From contig DKWR01000068.1 of the NCBI GenBank assembly GCA_002491825.1, positions 17,048 through 35,232 on the forward strand: a stretch of DNA of 18,185 bases. Direction: 5' to 3'. Every line of letters starts with the position of its first letter. Position 1 is the first letter of the stretch. The DNA comes from Ruminococcaceae bacterium UBA7147. GTDB lineage: Bacteria; Bacillota; Clostridia; Oscillospirales; Acutalibacteraceae. The position numbers were made by a program, and so were the translations under genes. This document shows positions 1 to 7,445 of the stretch, piece after piece. Below the pieces are notes generated by a model. The model was not told the origin of the DNA. It saw only the letters and a list, made by a program, of their open reading frames with translations, and did no database searches.

Positions 1-44
1 AAATTGTAGCCCGAATTTTAAGTATTTATATAGGTAACGTTTCT
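1..44 (+). repeat. Partial intergenic repeat, 3' part of core
   Basis: The segment with GCCCGAATTTTAAG and TATATAGGTAACGTTT matches 12183-12216 (GCCCTAATTTTAAG, TATATAGGTAACGTTT) with few differences, and more loosely 5522-5553 and 10864-10899. It is the tail of an element that begins before the window. No coding potential is seen. It is one of at least five family members in the window. Confidence 0.6.
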
Positions 45-60
45 TATATAATATAAAAAA

Positions 61-97
61 CCGATTGCTTTGCTCACGCAGGGCAATCGGTTTTTTT
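61..97. terminator. Bidirectional intrinsic terminator
   Basis: The arms CCGATTGC (61-68) and GCAATCGG (83-90) form a hairpin followed by seven T on the plus strand. On the minus strand the same stem is followed by a T-rich run (GGTTTTTTATATT). It lies directly after the minus-strand 256-residue gene, whose stop is at 99-101, and should end its transcript. Confidence 0.8.
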
Positions 98-98
98 G

Positions 99-869
99 CT
101 ATAATTTATATTTTTTCGTCACTTCGTGTACAGATACGTTATATAAATCATACAGCTTAGGCTCGGTCAAATCCGTTTCGGTATAACGTTTTAAATATCC
201 GTCATGATTATGTTCAAAAGTATATTGTTTATAATCAAGACAAGGGTATTTTTCGTCAAGAGAAATATAACAAAATCTAAAATAGTCAACCGATTTTATT
301 CCAACCTCATCATAATAATATTTTTCAACAGTCAATTCGTCTAATTCACCGTCTGACCAATAATTGGCAAGCACATATTCTTTTATCCGCATTTTGTCAT
401 CGTACATACATTTGCAAACGGCTCTTATCTCAATATTTCCGTTATCACAATCCTCAGAAAACAGAATTCCGACATTCGATTTACCGTCATTAAGTATGAT
501 TTCGTGATCATCATATCCCGGAAAATTCACAACGGTAAGCCTGTTTTCGATGTCAAAGCCGTATTCAAAGCAAGGTTTAGTTTTTGAGGTAAGCCTTTTA
601 TATAGCTTTCCTCTGTGGCAGTTGCCTATTACAATATCCGATATTATATCGGGGCAATAATATCCTCTGTGCAGTTCACTGTCAGAAGCATACTCTTTTT
701 TTGAAATATGGTTGCTGAAATCACAGTAAATTCCTCTGCATTTCGTTAAATATTCATTCTTAATTTCTTCAAGCTTTTCACTTTCATCAATAAACGGCTT
801 ACATATTTTTATATTATCATCGCTTTTCAGATACGCTTTCAGCTCATTTTGTTTACTGCTGAAATCCAT
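99..869 (-). CDS. Hypothetical protein, 256 aa
   Basis: I do not recognise a family. The start is the ATG at 867-869, with a purine-rich SD (AGGGGGG) about six bases upstream. There is no signal peptide and no convincing membrane segment, so it is probably cytoplasmic. It is charged and rich in Tyr, Asp and Lys, with scattered Cys but no metal-binding CxxC pair. It follows the 182-aa gene on the same strand after 41 bases and ends at a strong hairpin terminator, so the two probably share a transcript. A large Asp/Glu-rich orphan beside another orphan could be an immunity or accessory protein, but nothing in the sequence proves this. Confidence 0.75.
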   Translation of the reverse strand: MDFSSKQNELKAYLKSDDNIKICKPFIDESEKLEEIKNEYLTKCRGIYCDFSNHISKKEYASDSELHRGYYCPDIISDIVIGNCHRGKLYKRLTSKTKPCFEYGFDIENRLTVVNFPGYDDHEIILNDGKSNVGILFSEDCDNGNIEIRAVCKCMYDDKMRIKEYVLANYWSDGELDELTVEKYYYDEVGIKSVDYFRFCYISLDEKYPCLDYKQYTFEHNHDGYLKRYTETDLTEPKLYDLYNVSVHEVTKKYKL

Positions 870-910
870 AAATCCCCCCCTTTATTTCAATGCTAAACTC
901 CAACTCAAAA

Positions 911-1459
911 TCACTCTGAAATATATCTTTTTAAATAAAATCCCTTATAATCTTGTAAGATATTTTCGACTATTGGGATTAACAAATCATAATTCTCCGA
1001 ATATATAAACAATTCTGTATGACAAGTAGGCTGCAAAACAGCTTTACTTTTCGGAAGATAAAAATCTATACAAGACAAATAGCGAAAATTATTCTCAACA
1101 ATATAATCGACCATATTACTGTCATCGGGCAAATTTAACATATACGAACATTTTTTATTTATCAAGCCGTACAAATTATTATATGCATCGTAATTTCTCA
1201 AATCTTTCCAGCTTTCAAACAAACAGCCTTTTTCGGAAATTTCACTGCCGATAATTAATTTGTCGTCTGATGCCGAAACTATTTCTTTTATAATATTTGC
1301 AAACTGATTTGCAATTCTGTAAAAATCGGCTTTTTCATTTAATGCTGCACTTGGCTCATATCCGCCGTCCCAATATTTATCACAAGTAATGTAACAGATA
1401 TTTTTTATATCAAACAGATTTCTGTTAAAATCGTTTTTGCTGAATTTTATTTTTTCCAT
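911..1459 (-). CDS. Hypothetical protein, 182 aa
   Basis: No known domain is recognised. The start is the ATG at 1457-1459, preceded by GAGGG six bases upstream. The protein is soluble in appearance, without signal peptide or membrane helix. Visible landmarks are an aromatic N-terminal segment (CDKYWDGGYEP near residues 27-37) and a C-terminal half with a short hydrophobic stretch (LLIPIVENIL). It is the first gene of a probable two-gene unit with the 256-aa gene 41 bases downstream. It lies behind the pullulanase gene, separated by a hairpin with a weak minus-strand U-tract, so some readthrough from that gene is possible. I found no convincing promoter of its own. Confidence 0.75.
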   Translation of the reverse strand: MEKIKFSKNDFNRNLFDIKNICYITCDKYWDGGYEPSAALNEKADFYRIANQFANIIKEIVSASDDKLIIGSEISEKGCLFESWKDLRNYDAYNNLYGLINKKCSYMLNLPDDSNMVDYIVENNFRYLSCIDFYLPKSKAVLQPTCHTELFIYSENYDLLIPIVENILQDYKGFYLKRYISE

Positions 1460-1488
1460 TAAATACCCTCAACCATATTTATATCAAA

Positions 1489-1520
1489 GCGGACTGCAAA
1501 AGCAGTCCGCCTGATTTTTT
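1489..1520. terminator. Hairpin terminator after pullulanase gene
   Basis: The arms GCGGACTGC (1489-1497) and GCAGTCCGC (1502-1510) are perfect around an AAAA loop. On the plus strand they are followed by CTGA and six T. On the minus strand, which carries the pullulanase transcript, the tail is TTTGATATAAAT, a weak U-tract. Termination of the pullulanase mRNA may therefore be partial. Confidence 0.7.
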
Positions 1521-1540
1521 ATAGGATGTCTATAAAACCG

Positions 1541-4500
1541 TTACCACGTTCCGTAAAGGTGGTGCCAGCTTTCATCAATTTCCGACTTTGCGTAGAAATT
1601 CAGTGCAGAACCGTCAAACGGAATGTCAACCGTCTGGCTGTCGTTGTTGTTAAAGATAATATAGTCGGTGTCGGACGGTACTTCAACCGAATAAACAGCC
1701 TCACCGTAATCGTTGTTCTCGACAAACGTCATTTTTGTGCCGGGCCATGCAACGGGCGCAGCTTCGCCGTCTGTCCAGTAATAGCAATATATTGTGCCGC
1801 TCCAATGCTGTGAGTTTGAGAACTTAACCGTATAGGTTTCGGGAGTCGGTACAGTTGTCGGAGGTGCAGTTGTGGGCTGCGTAGTCGGCGGTGCTGTAGT
1901 CGGCTGTGTTGTAACAGGTGCTGTAGTTTCCGGAGCAGTAGTAACAGGTTCAGTCGTTACGGGAGCTGTAGTTTCCTCTGTTCCGCCTACATACTTGCCG
2001 ACATTACCTGTGTTACCGTACTCTGCACAGTACCTCTGAATAAGAGTAGCGTCTTTAATACCTACTGTACCGTCGCCGTCACAATCGCCTGCAATAATCT
2101 GTCTGTCGCTGAACACAACCAGATCTGCTAAATATTTCTGTATTGTCGATGCGTCCGCTACCGTGATAACACCGTTATCATTTGCATCGCCGATTAATAC
2201 TTTTTCAGAGGGCGGTGCAGTAGTAGCAGGCTGTGTTGTTGTAGGAGGTGCTGTTGTTACAGGCGGAACTGTTGTAGCAGGAGGCGCTGTTGTAACCGGC
2301 TGTGAAGAATTGTAAAGATAAACAACATTTACAATACCCGCCGAGTATTTGCCCTGTGCATTCGAGGGAGTGATTACGTCTGTTCTGCCCGAAAGTGCAG
2401 AGGTTGTGTACGAGCTTGCGCTTGTAGTTTTTTCCTGACTGTCAATAACGTCGTCTGCAATTTTCTTGCCTGTTGCAACGTCAATATGGCTTGTAATTAC
2501 CTTACTGCTGAAAGTAACCGTCTTGTTCTGAATCCACGCTTCGCCCGAAACAGGGTATCCCTGCTCACCCGAGCCGGGTTCCTGTGCACTGCCTGATGTC
2601 GGGTGGAACATTACATATGCACTTGTTGCAGGAACTGTGCAAACGTACCAGTTGTCGCCCTCGCTTGTCATCTTTGTAGCGCTTGCCCACTTGCCGTTAG
2701 GCTCTTCACCGCTGTCTGTATATGCATAGCAACGAACGTCAGCCCAACCGTTTGCGTTGTAGTAGTGAACGGTTGAAGAAGTATTGTCAAGGTCTTTGTA
2801 TGTAAATGTAATTGTCTTGTCACTGCCGCCGAATGTGCCGTAGCTTTCGGCAGGGTACTTGTCAGTGTCAAGCTGATAACCCTGAATTACTGCAACAGGA
2901 ATTTCATAGCTGTCGCCTGCTCTGAGGTGATAGCTTGCCTCGTCCTTAATTGCAGCACCGCTGCTGTTTACATATTTAATTGTAAGGTAACCCGATGCAA
3001 TTCCGGTTGAGCTGTAAACAAAGGTTACGCTGTAATTCTCTCCGCCGACAACCTTACCTGAAGTTACACCCTCCGTGCTCTTGAGTGAATAATCAAAAAG
3101 AATTGTGCTGTCGGGAAGTGCACGGTAGATTGAGCCTTCTCTGTATTTTGATGTTGAAGTCTTTAAAACCTTGCCGCTTTCATCAACGTGATTAATTGTA
3201 AGTGTACCGTACTGTGTTTCAGCTGTTTTAAGTCTGGAGAATGTAGAGCTTTCAACAAGAACAGCCGTACTTCTTGCAGGAATTGAATAGCTGCTGCCCG
3301 ATACTGTGCCGAGGCTCTTAAGTCCTGCACTTGTGCCGTTTGCAACTACTGTCCAACCGCTGCCGTCAAGGTCGATTGAATATGCCTGTGTACCGCTGTT
3401 GACAAGCACGCAAACCTTGCCCCATTCGTCAGACTTGCTGTTCGAATATGTATATGCTACAACATAGCCGCTGTTTGACTGGAAGGTAGGTGTATTAAAC
3501 GTGCTGGCTTTCATCGGAGTGTAGTTTTCTCTGATTTCAAGCAGTCCCTTGTAATATGCTGCAACATCGGAGTAGGTCTTTACTCTTGTCCAGTCGATTG
3601 CATTAATTGAATCGCTTGATTTGTAGCTGTTGTGGTCACCCTGCTTTGTGCGGCAAAATTCCGAGCCTGCCGTCATAAACGGAATACCCTGTGAGGTCAT
3701 AATAAGCGTCATAGCCTCTTTGAGCTGACTTTTGAATTTTTCATCTGTTGAATTCCAAGCCGAAGAGCTGTTGCTCTTTACAATCTTGTCCCAGAGAATC
3801 AGGTTATCGTGGGCGTCAGCGTAGGCAATCGTCTGTGAAGGAGCCTTTGCGCTGAAGCCCTTACCCTGTATGCCTCTTACAACTGTTGATGTTTTAGATG
3901 TTGTGCCCTGAATATAGCCCTTGCCTGTACCGTTTGTATCACCCTTGATAGCGTCACGGTATGAGTCGCAGAACATACCTACTCTTGCATCAAGCGAAGA
4001 AGCCTTTGACTGCGAACAGCCGTCGGAAATTGCAACAGTACCGCCTGTCCAGGGCTCACCGTACATAAGGATTTTCTTGCCCGAGCCGTCAGCGTAGAGA
4101 TTGTCAAGCTCGGTGCGGATAGTATTCATCGTTGTAATGTCGTGAATACCCATAAGGTCGAAACGGAAACCGTCAATGTGGTATTCCTCTGCCCAATATT
4201 TAAGGGACTCAATCATATACTTTCTGTACATCAGCTTATCGGAAGCGGTTTCATTTCCGCAGCCTGAGCCGTTTGAGTATGCGCTTGAGGAAGTCTTTCT
4301 GTAGTAGTAACCCGGCACTGTCTTTGAGAAGCACGAGCCGTCTGTTGTATATGTATGGTTATATACAACGTCCATTACAACAGAGATTCCTCTGTCGTGG
4401 AGAGCCTGAATCATCTGCTTGAACTCGGTGATTCTTGTGTTGCCGTTGTATGCGTCTGATGAATATGAGCCCTCGGGAACGTTGTAGTTCTGCGGGTCAT

Positions 4501-5293
4501 AACCCCAGTTGCGGTTTGAAGAGGAGCTTGCTTTTGACTCGTCAACCGACTGGAAGTCGTAAACCGGCATAAGCTGAACGCAGTTGATTCCCTGCTCAAC
4601 AAGGTAGTCAATTCCCGTTGAAACTGCGTTTGCGCTTGTGTCGGAATTAAGAGTTGTACCGCCCTCGGCAAACGCAAGATACTTGCCCTGATTTTCTGCG
4701 CTTACGCCCGAGGTACTTGAAGCCGAGAAGTCACGCACGTGAACCTCCCATACTACAGCCTCGGCTGCGCTGTCAAACAGAACGTGATTATCGCTGTCCC
4801 AGCCATCGGGGTCGGTTGAGTCGAGGTCAACAACCATTGAACGGTTACCGTTTACGCCGACTGCCTTTGAATAAACGTCCTGAGTTTCGTTTGTTGAGCC
4901 GTTTACCGTTACAAGATATGTGTAGTAAACGTCCTTGTAGTCACCCGTAAGCGTTGTTGACCAAACGCCAGTGGTGCTGTTTTTCGTAAGCGGATATGTT
5001 CCGATTACGCCTGCACCCGATTCGCTGTCGGAGCCTGTCTTGTAAAGCTTTACCTTTACGGCTGTAGCATCAGGCGACCAGGTTTTCCATGTAGTTGAGG
5101 TCTTGCTGTAGACAGAGCCAAGACCTGTTTCGTTATATGCACTTTTTGCATAGGTTTCGAGATAGCTTGCGTTGTAGTAACTGCCTGCCGAAACTTCGGA
5201 ATTATTTGTTACAACTGCGTTAGCCGCAAACGAAGCCATACCCGTAATCATTGCCGCAGAAAGCAATAACGATAGTGGTTTTCTGAATTTCAT
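1541..5293 (-). CDS. Secreted type I pullulanase with dockerin and CBM26-like modules
   Basis: Extracellular starch-debranching enzyme (alpha-1,6 hydrolysis, GH13_14 type), 1250 aa. The start chosen is the ATG at 5291-5293 with AGGTGA five bases upstream; an ATG 21 bases further up has no SD. Residues 1-26 are a signal peptide ending ANA. A CBM48-like domain follows (about 50-160). The GH13 core (about 180-570) has NWGYDP (262-267), DVVYNH (D308), GFRFDLMG with the nucleophile D379, GEPW with the acid/base E413 and HDN with D496. After it come two MucBP-like repeats (about 694-761 and 768-834), a CBM26-like module (about 840-926), a third MucBP-like repeat (927-994), a Thr/Pro linker, a dockerin with two calcium loops (about 1034-1090), a second Thr/Pro linker and a C-terminal CBM26-like module (1152-1250). 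The module order resembles R. bromii amylosome pullulanases (from memory). The dockerin implies attachment to a scaffoldin outside the cell. The gene is monocistronic or reads weakly into the two orphans. Confidence 0.93.
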   Translation of the reverse strand: MKFRKPLSLLLSAAMITGMASFAANAVVTNNSEVSAGSYYNASYLETYAKSAYNETGLGSVYSKTSTTWKTWSPDATAVKVKLYKTGSDSESGAGVIGTYPLTKNSTTGVWSTTLTGDYKDVYYTYLVTVNGSTNETQDVYSKAVGVNGNRSMVVDLDSTDPDGWDSDNHVLFDSAAEAVVWEVHVRDFSASSTSGVSAENQGKYLAFAEGGTTLNSDTSANAVSTGIDYLVEQGINCVQLMPVYDFQSVDESKASSSSNRNWGYDPQNYNVPEGSYSSDAYNGNTRITEFKQMIQALHDRGISVVMDVVYNHTYTTDGSCFSKTVPGYYYRKTSSSAYSNGSGCGNETASDKLMYRKYMIESLKYWAEEYHIDGFRFDLMGIHDITTMNTIRTELDNLYADGSGKKILMYGEPWTGGTVAISDGCSQSKASSLDARVGMFCDSYRDAIKGDTNGTGKGYIQGTTSKTSTVVRGIQGKGFSAKAPSQTIAYADAHDNLILWDKIVKSNSSSAWNSTDEKFKSQLKEAMTLIMTSQGIPFMTAGSEFCRTKQGDHNSYKSSDSINAIDWTRVKTYSDVAAYYKGLLEIRENYTPMKASTFNTPTFQSNSGYVVAYTYSNSKSDEWGKVCVLVNSGTQAYSIDLDGSGWTVVANGTSAGLKSLGTVSGSSYSIPARSTAVLVESSTFSRLKTAETQYGTLTINHVDESGKVLKTSTSKYREGSIYRALPDSTILFDYSLKSTEGVTSGKVVGGENYSVTFVYSSTGIASGYLTIKYVNSSGAAIKDEASYHLRAGDSYEIPVAVIQGYQLDTDKYPAESYGTFGGSDKTITFTYKDLDNTSSTVHYYNANGWADVRCYAYTDSGEEPNGKWASATKMTSEGDNWYVCTVPATSAYVMFHPTSGSAQEPGSGEQGYPVSGEAWIQNKTVTFSSKVITSHIDVATGKKIADDVIDSQEKTTSASSYTTSALSGRTDVITPSNAQGKYSAGIVNVVYLYNSSQPVTTAPPATTVPPVTTAPPTTTQPATTAPPSEKVLIGDANDNGVITVADASTIQKYLADLVVFSDRQIIAGDCDGDGTVGIKDATLIQRYCAEYGNTGNVGKYVGGTEETTAPVTTEPVTTAPETTAPVTTQPTTAPPTTQPTTAPPTTVPTPETYTVKFSNSQHWSGTIYCYYWTDGEAAPVAWPGTKMTFVENNDYGEAVYSVEVPSDTDYIIFNNNDSQTVDIPFDGSALNFYAKSEIDESWHHLYGTW
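1841..1984 (-). repeat. Thr/Pro linker repeats between dockerin and C-terminal CBM
   Basis: Degenerate tandem repeats of short Thr/Ala/Pro codon units (TTAP, TQPTTAPP) encode a flexible, probably glycosylated linker. A matching linker lies at 2200-2308 on the other side of the dockerin. The two stretches are similar enough to allow recombination that would delete the dockerin in frame. Confidence 0.8.
2024..2200 (-). other. Dockerin module coding segment
   Basis: It encodes two F-hand repeats. The first is GDANDNGVITVADASTIQKY, the second GDCDGDGTVGIKDATLIQRY. Both have Asp/Asn at calcium-loop positions 1, 3 and 5, Gly at 6 and Asp at 12, as in type I-like dockerins. It is internal, flanked by Thr/Pro linkers, rather than at the C terminus. 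Confidence 0.9.
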
Positions 5294-5335
5294 AATCTCA
5301 CCTCTTATAAACATACACTAAAAATTACATAGTGC

Positions 5336-5355
5336 GTTGATTATATTTTATCAAC
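5336..5355. promoter_or_regulatory. Palindrome upstream of pullulanase, possible operator
   Basis: GTTGATTATATTTTATCAAC is an inverted repeat with 6-bp perfect arms (GTTGAT/ATCAAC) and 8 of 10 symmetric positions. It lies 42-62 bases upstream of the start codon and overlaps minus-strand promoter-like sequence (TATAAT at 5343-5348 on the complement, and TTGATA). No exact -35/-10 pair could be fixed. It is a candidate regulator site for starch control. Confidence 0.35.
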
Positions 5356-5391
5356 AATCTATCAATACATATTTCCTAATAGGAATAAAGC

Positions 5392-5426
5392 AAGCGTTCG
5401 TAAGCCAAAGTTTACGAACGCTTTTT
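5392..5426. terminator. Strong hairpin with plus-strand U-tract
   Basis: The arms AAGCGTTCGTAA (5392-5403) and TTACGAACGCTT (5412-5423) form a 12-bp perfect stem followed by TTTTTGTTT on the plus strand. No plus-strand gene precedes it. On the minus strand the tail is CTTGCTTTATT, so it could stop transcripts from the channel operon before the pullulanase promoter. Confidence 0.6.
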
Positions 5427-5454
5427 GTTTAAAATATCCAAATAAATGTAAATA

Positions 5455-5759
5455 AGAGTGGAGTTAAGGGTCGCTCCGCTCCGAATTTGTAATAGTTAGT
5501 GTTGTTTGGATAAGTTTGTTTGCTGAATTTATGTTGATTTATGGTGACGTTTAGTTATAAAGTGTAGGGAACAGTCTTGACTGTTCCGCCGGATTACAGC
5601 TAACTTATGGGTATTCGGAACGGTCAAGACCGTTCCCTACACTAATTAAAAACATAAAAATTCACGTCTGCGGCAACGCCGCAATATAAATAAATTCGGG
5701 AATTAACCCTTTAAATTTTTGCAACCTATCCACTCGACCGAAACTCCACACTCCACTCT
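5455..5759. repeat. Composite intergenic repeat element (copy A)
   Basis: It is bounded by a perfect 10-bp inverted repeat, AGAGTGGAGT (5455-5464) and ACTCCACTCT (5750-5759). The left part, 5468-5640, matches 10812-10986 over its whole length. It includes two self-palindromes, GGAACAGTC-TT-GACTGTTCC (5568-5587) and GGAACGGTC-AA-GACCGTTCC (5617-5636), which are also inverse to each other. The right part contains the same core in reverse (TCGAGTGG and CCCGAATTTATTTATAT on the minus strand) and a small hairpin, TGCGGC-AAC-GCCGCA (5669-5683). There is no open frame of note, so it is a MITE- or REP-like non-autonomous element. Confidence 0.7.
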
Positions 5760-5776
5760 CCACACTTCACTCTTTA

Positions 5777-6631
5777 TTAAGGTTTCTTTTTCAGTCCTGC
5801 AATTTCGCTTAGCAGAACTGTGATACACAATATACTTGTAATAACCGTCAGAACTGACACCGCCTTTGACAACAAGGAAACAGGAACAATATCGCCGAAG
5901 CCCACTGTAGCAAAGGTAATAACCGTATAGTAAAAAATATCCGCCAATCCATATCTGACGCCGTCAAAAGCATTTTCGTTATGCAAAAGGCAACCGTAGG
6001 ACATAAGCGACAGCACAACGATAAAAAGCATTATTGTCAGGAATGCCGACTTCCAGATGTTTCTGAAAGTCAGAATACTGTCAACGCTGTTAGCCTCTTT
6101 GAGCACCAAAATCAGCACAAAAAGCATCATAACATAGCAACAGCCAAGACAAATCTGTGACAGCAGAAACTGACTGAAATTCAGACTTTCCCTTGTCGTA
6201 AAATAAAAGCAAAGTGCCGCTAAAATAAAAATTATTGAGGAGAACATAACATTGAGCGACGCACTGTTTACGGAAATCAGCTTTCGCACAAATGCCGACA
6301 CAAAAAGTATTCCCTCGAAGAAAACAAATGCCGGCAAAATGGAAATGGGAAGTGCAAACAACACTGCCAAGGGCAACGAAAAAATATCGTTAAGCCTTAC
6401 GAGCATTACCGCATAAATCAGCACAACCGTTATTGCGTACTGAATTTTTATCCATTTTCCTTTAAACAAAATTCTGTGTCTTGTACGGTACGGAATTTCC
6501 GCAAAGCTCTTGCCGTATTTGTCAACAATTTTCATATCGGATTTTTTCAGCTTTATGCTCATTATCATTCCCAACAGCACATAAACTGCGGTTATGCAAA
6601 GTATGAAATTGTCAGAAATAAAGTCTATCAT
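5777..6631 (-). CDS. Potassium-channel-like membrane protein (Ion_trans_2 pore)
   Basis: Inner-membrane protein of 284 aa with about seven hydrophobic helices. The C-terminal third is a pore unit: a helix near 195-216, the selectivity filter TVGFGD at 242-247 and a last helix at about 257-277, ending in KKKP. TVGFGD is the filter of K+-selective channels, so passive K+ flux is the likely activity. The five N-terminal helices show no regularly spaced arginines, hence no evident voltage sensor, and there is no RCK ligand-binding domain. The gene starts six bases after the stop of the upstream ABC permease, with GGAAG about ten bases before the ATG, so it is the last gene of the exporter operon and probably translationally coupled. 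Its link to the exporter is unexplained. Confidence 0.85.
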   Translation of the reverse strand: MIDFISDNFILCITAVYVLLGMIMSIKLKKSDMKIVDKYGKSFAEIPYRTRHRILFKGKWIKIQYAITVVLIYAVMLVRLNDIFSLPLAVLFALPISILPAFVFFEGILFVSAFVRKLISVNSASLNVMFSSIIFILAALCFYFTTRESLNFSQFLLSQICLGCCYVMMLFVLILVLKEANSVDSILTFRNIWKSAFLTIMLFIVVLSLMSYGCLLHNENAFDGVRYGLADIFYYTVITFATVGFGDIVPVSLLSKAVSVLTVITSILCITVLLSEIAGLKKKP

Positions 6632-6637
6632 ATTACA

Positions 6638-7441
6638 TCAACTTCCTGCCGATTCGTATGCTTTGATTCCCCGATTCCAGATAAGCACACCGATTGTCAT
6701 CACAATAAGCGCAACAACAATTGTCATTCCTATATTGAAAAGCGGGTTTTCTCCCGTAAGGAAGTAGAGAGCAGGGAAATAAGACGTAAACGCAAAGGGT
6801 ATGATATATGTAAGCACCGAACGAACAACGTTGTTGTAAATATCAATCGGGTATTTTACAAAATCGTTTACCATATAGAACATAAAGGTTATGTTTCCGC
6901 TGCGCTTTGTCCAGAATGCAATTGCCGCTGTTCCGATTTTTATTCCCGTATAAATGAACGACGCAAAGATAATTGCAACAATTACAAGCAACACCTTGCC
7001 TACTCCCCATTCAACCTCGATTGACGGCAGTGAACAGGACAGAAGAATGATTCCGATTACCATTTCGCCGAATGCGTCAACCTGAAACTTTTCAGCCATA
7101 ACGTGGAAAAGCGGATTAATCGGACGTGTAAGGTACTTGTCAAAGTCGCCCTTGCGCACGATGAAATAGCCGACAGACCAGAGGTTGTCAAAGAATAAAT
7201 GGTCAAGCGCCTTGGGAATCAGCGAAAAACCGTAGATAAACATTACCTCGTTGTATTTCCAGCCCATAAGCTCGGGAATCTGACCAAAGATTACCGAGAT
7301 AAAAATAATGTTGCAGAGCTGTGCAAGCAACAACCCGACTGCACCCGTAAGGAAGTCTCCCTTATACTCTGTAAATCTTTTAAGCTCCTGCACGATAAAA
7401 ATCCGATGCATCTTTAAAGCTCTTTTAATTTCTCTGAACAT
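6638..7441 (-). CDS. ABC-2 type permease (COG3694/DUF990-like)
   Basis: Membrane subunit of an ABC exporter, 267 aa, with about six hydrophobic helices after a cytoplasmic N terminus (MFREIKRALKMHRIF). The segment YLTRPINPLFHV (about residues 101-112) is typical of the DUF990/ABC2_membrane_6 group. The ATG start at 7439-7441 has GGGAGG nine bases upstream and lies four bases from the stop of the partner permease. Two related permeases with one ATPase form the known COG4586-COG4587-COG3694 arrangement; the substrate is unknown. Confidence 0.85.
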   Translation of the reverse strand: MFREIKRALKMHRIFIVQELKRFTEYKGDFLTGAVGLLLAQLCNIIFISVIFGQIPELMGWKYNEVMFIYGFSLIPKALDHLFFDNLWSVGYFIVRKGDFDKYLTRPINPLFHVMAEKFQVDAFGEMVIGIILLSCSLPSIEVEWGVGKVLLVIVAIIFASFIYTGIKIGTAAIAFWTKRSGNITFMFYMVNDFVKYPIDIYNNVVRSVLTYIIPFAFTSYFPALYFLTGENPLFNIGMTIVVALIVMTIGVLIWNRGIKAYESAGS

Positions 7442-7445
7442 ATAA

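Noticed and set aside
5564..5640. Possible CRISPR repeats from the repeated GGAAC.GTC units.
   Set aside because: There are only two units per copy, inverted rather than direct, no regular spacers and no cas genes.
6476..7024. Plus-strand open frame of 182 codons across the channel and permease genes.
   Set aside because: It is a shadow of two well-supported minus-strand genes, with unnatural composition rich in His, Asn, Cys and Arg and no SD.
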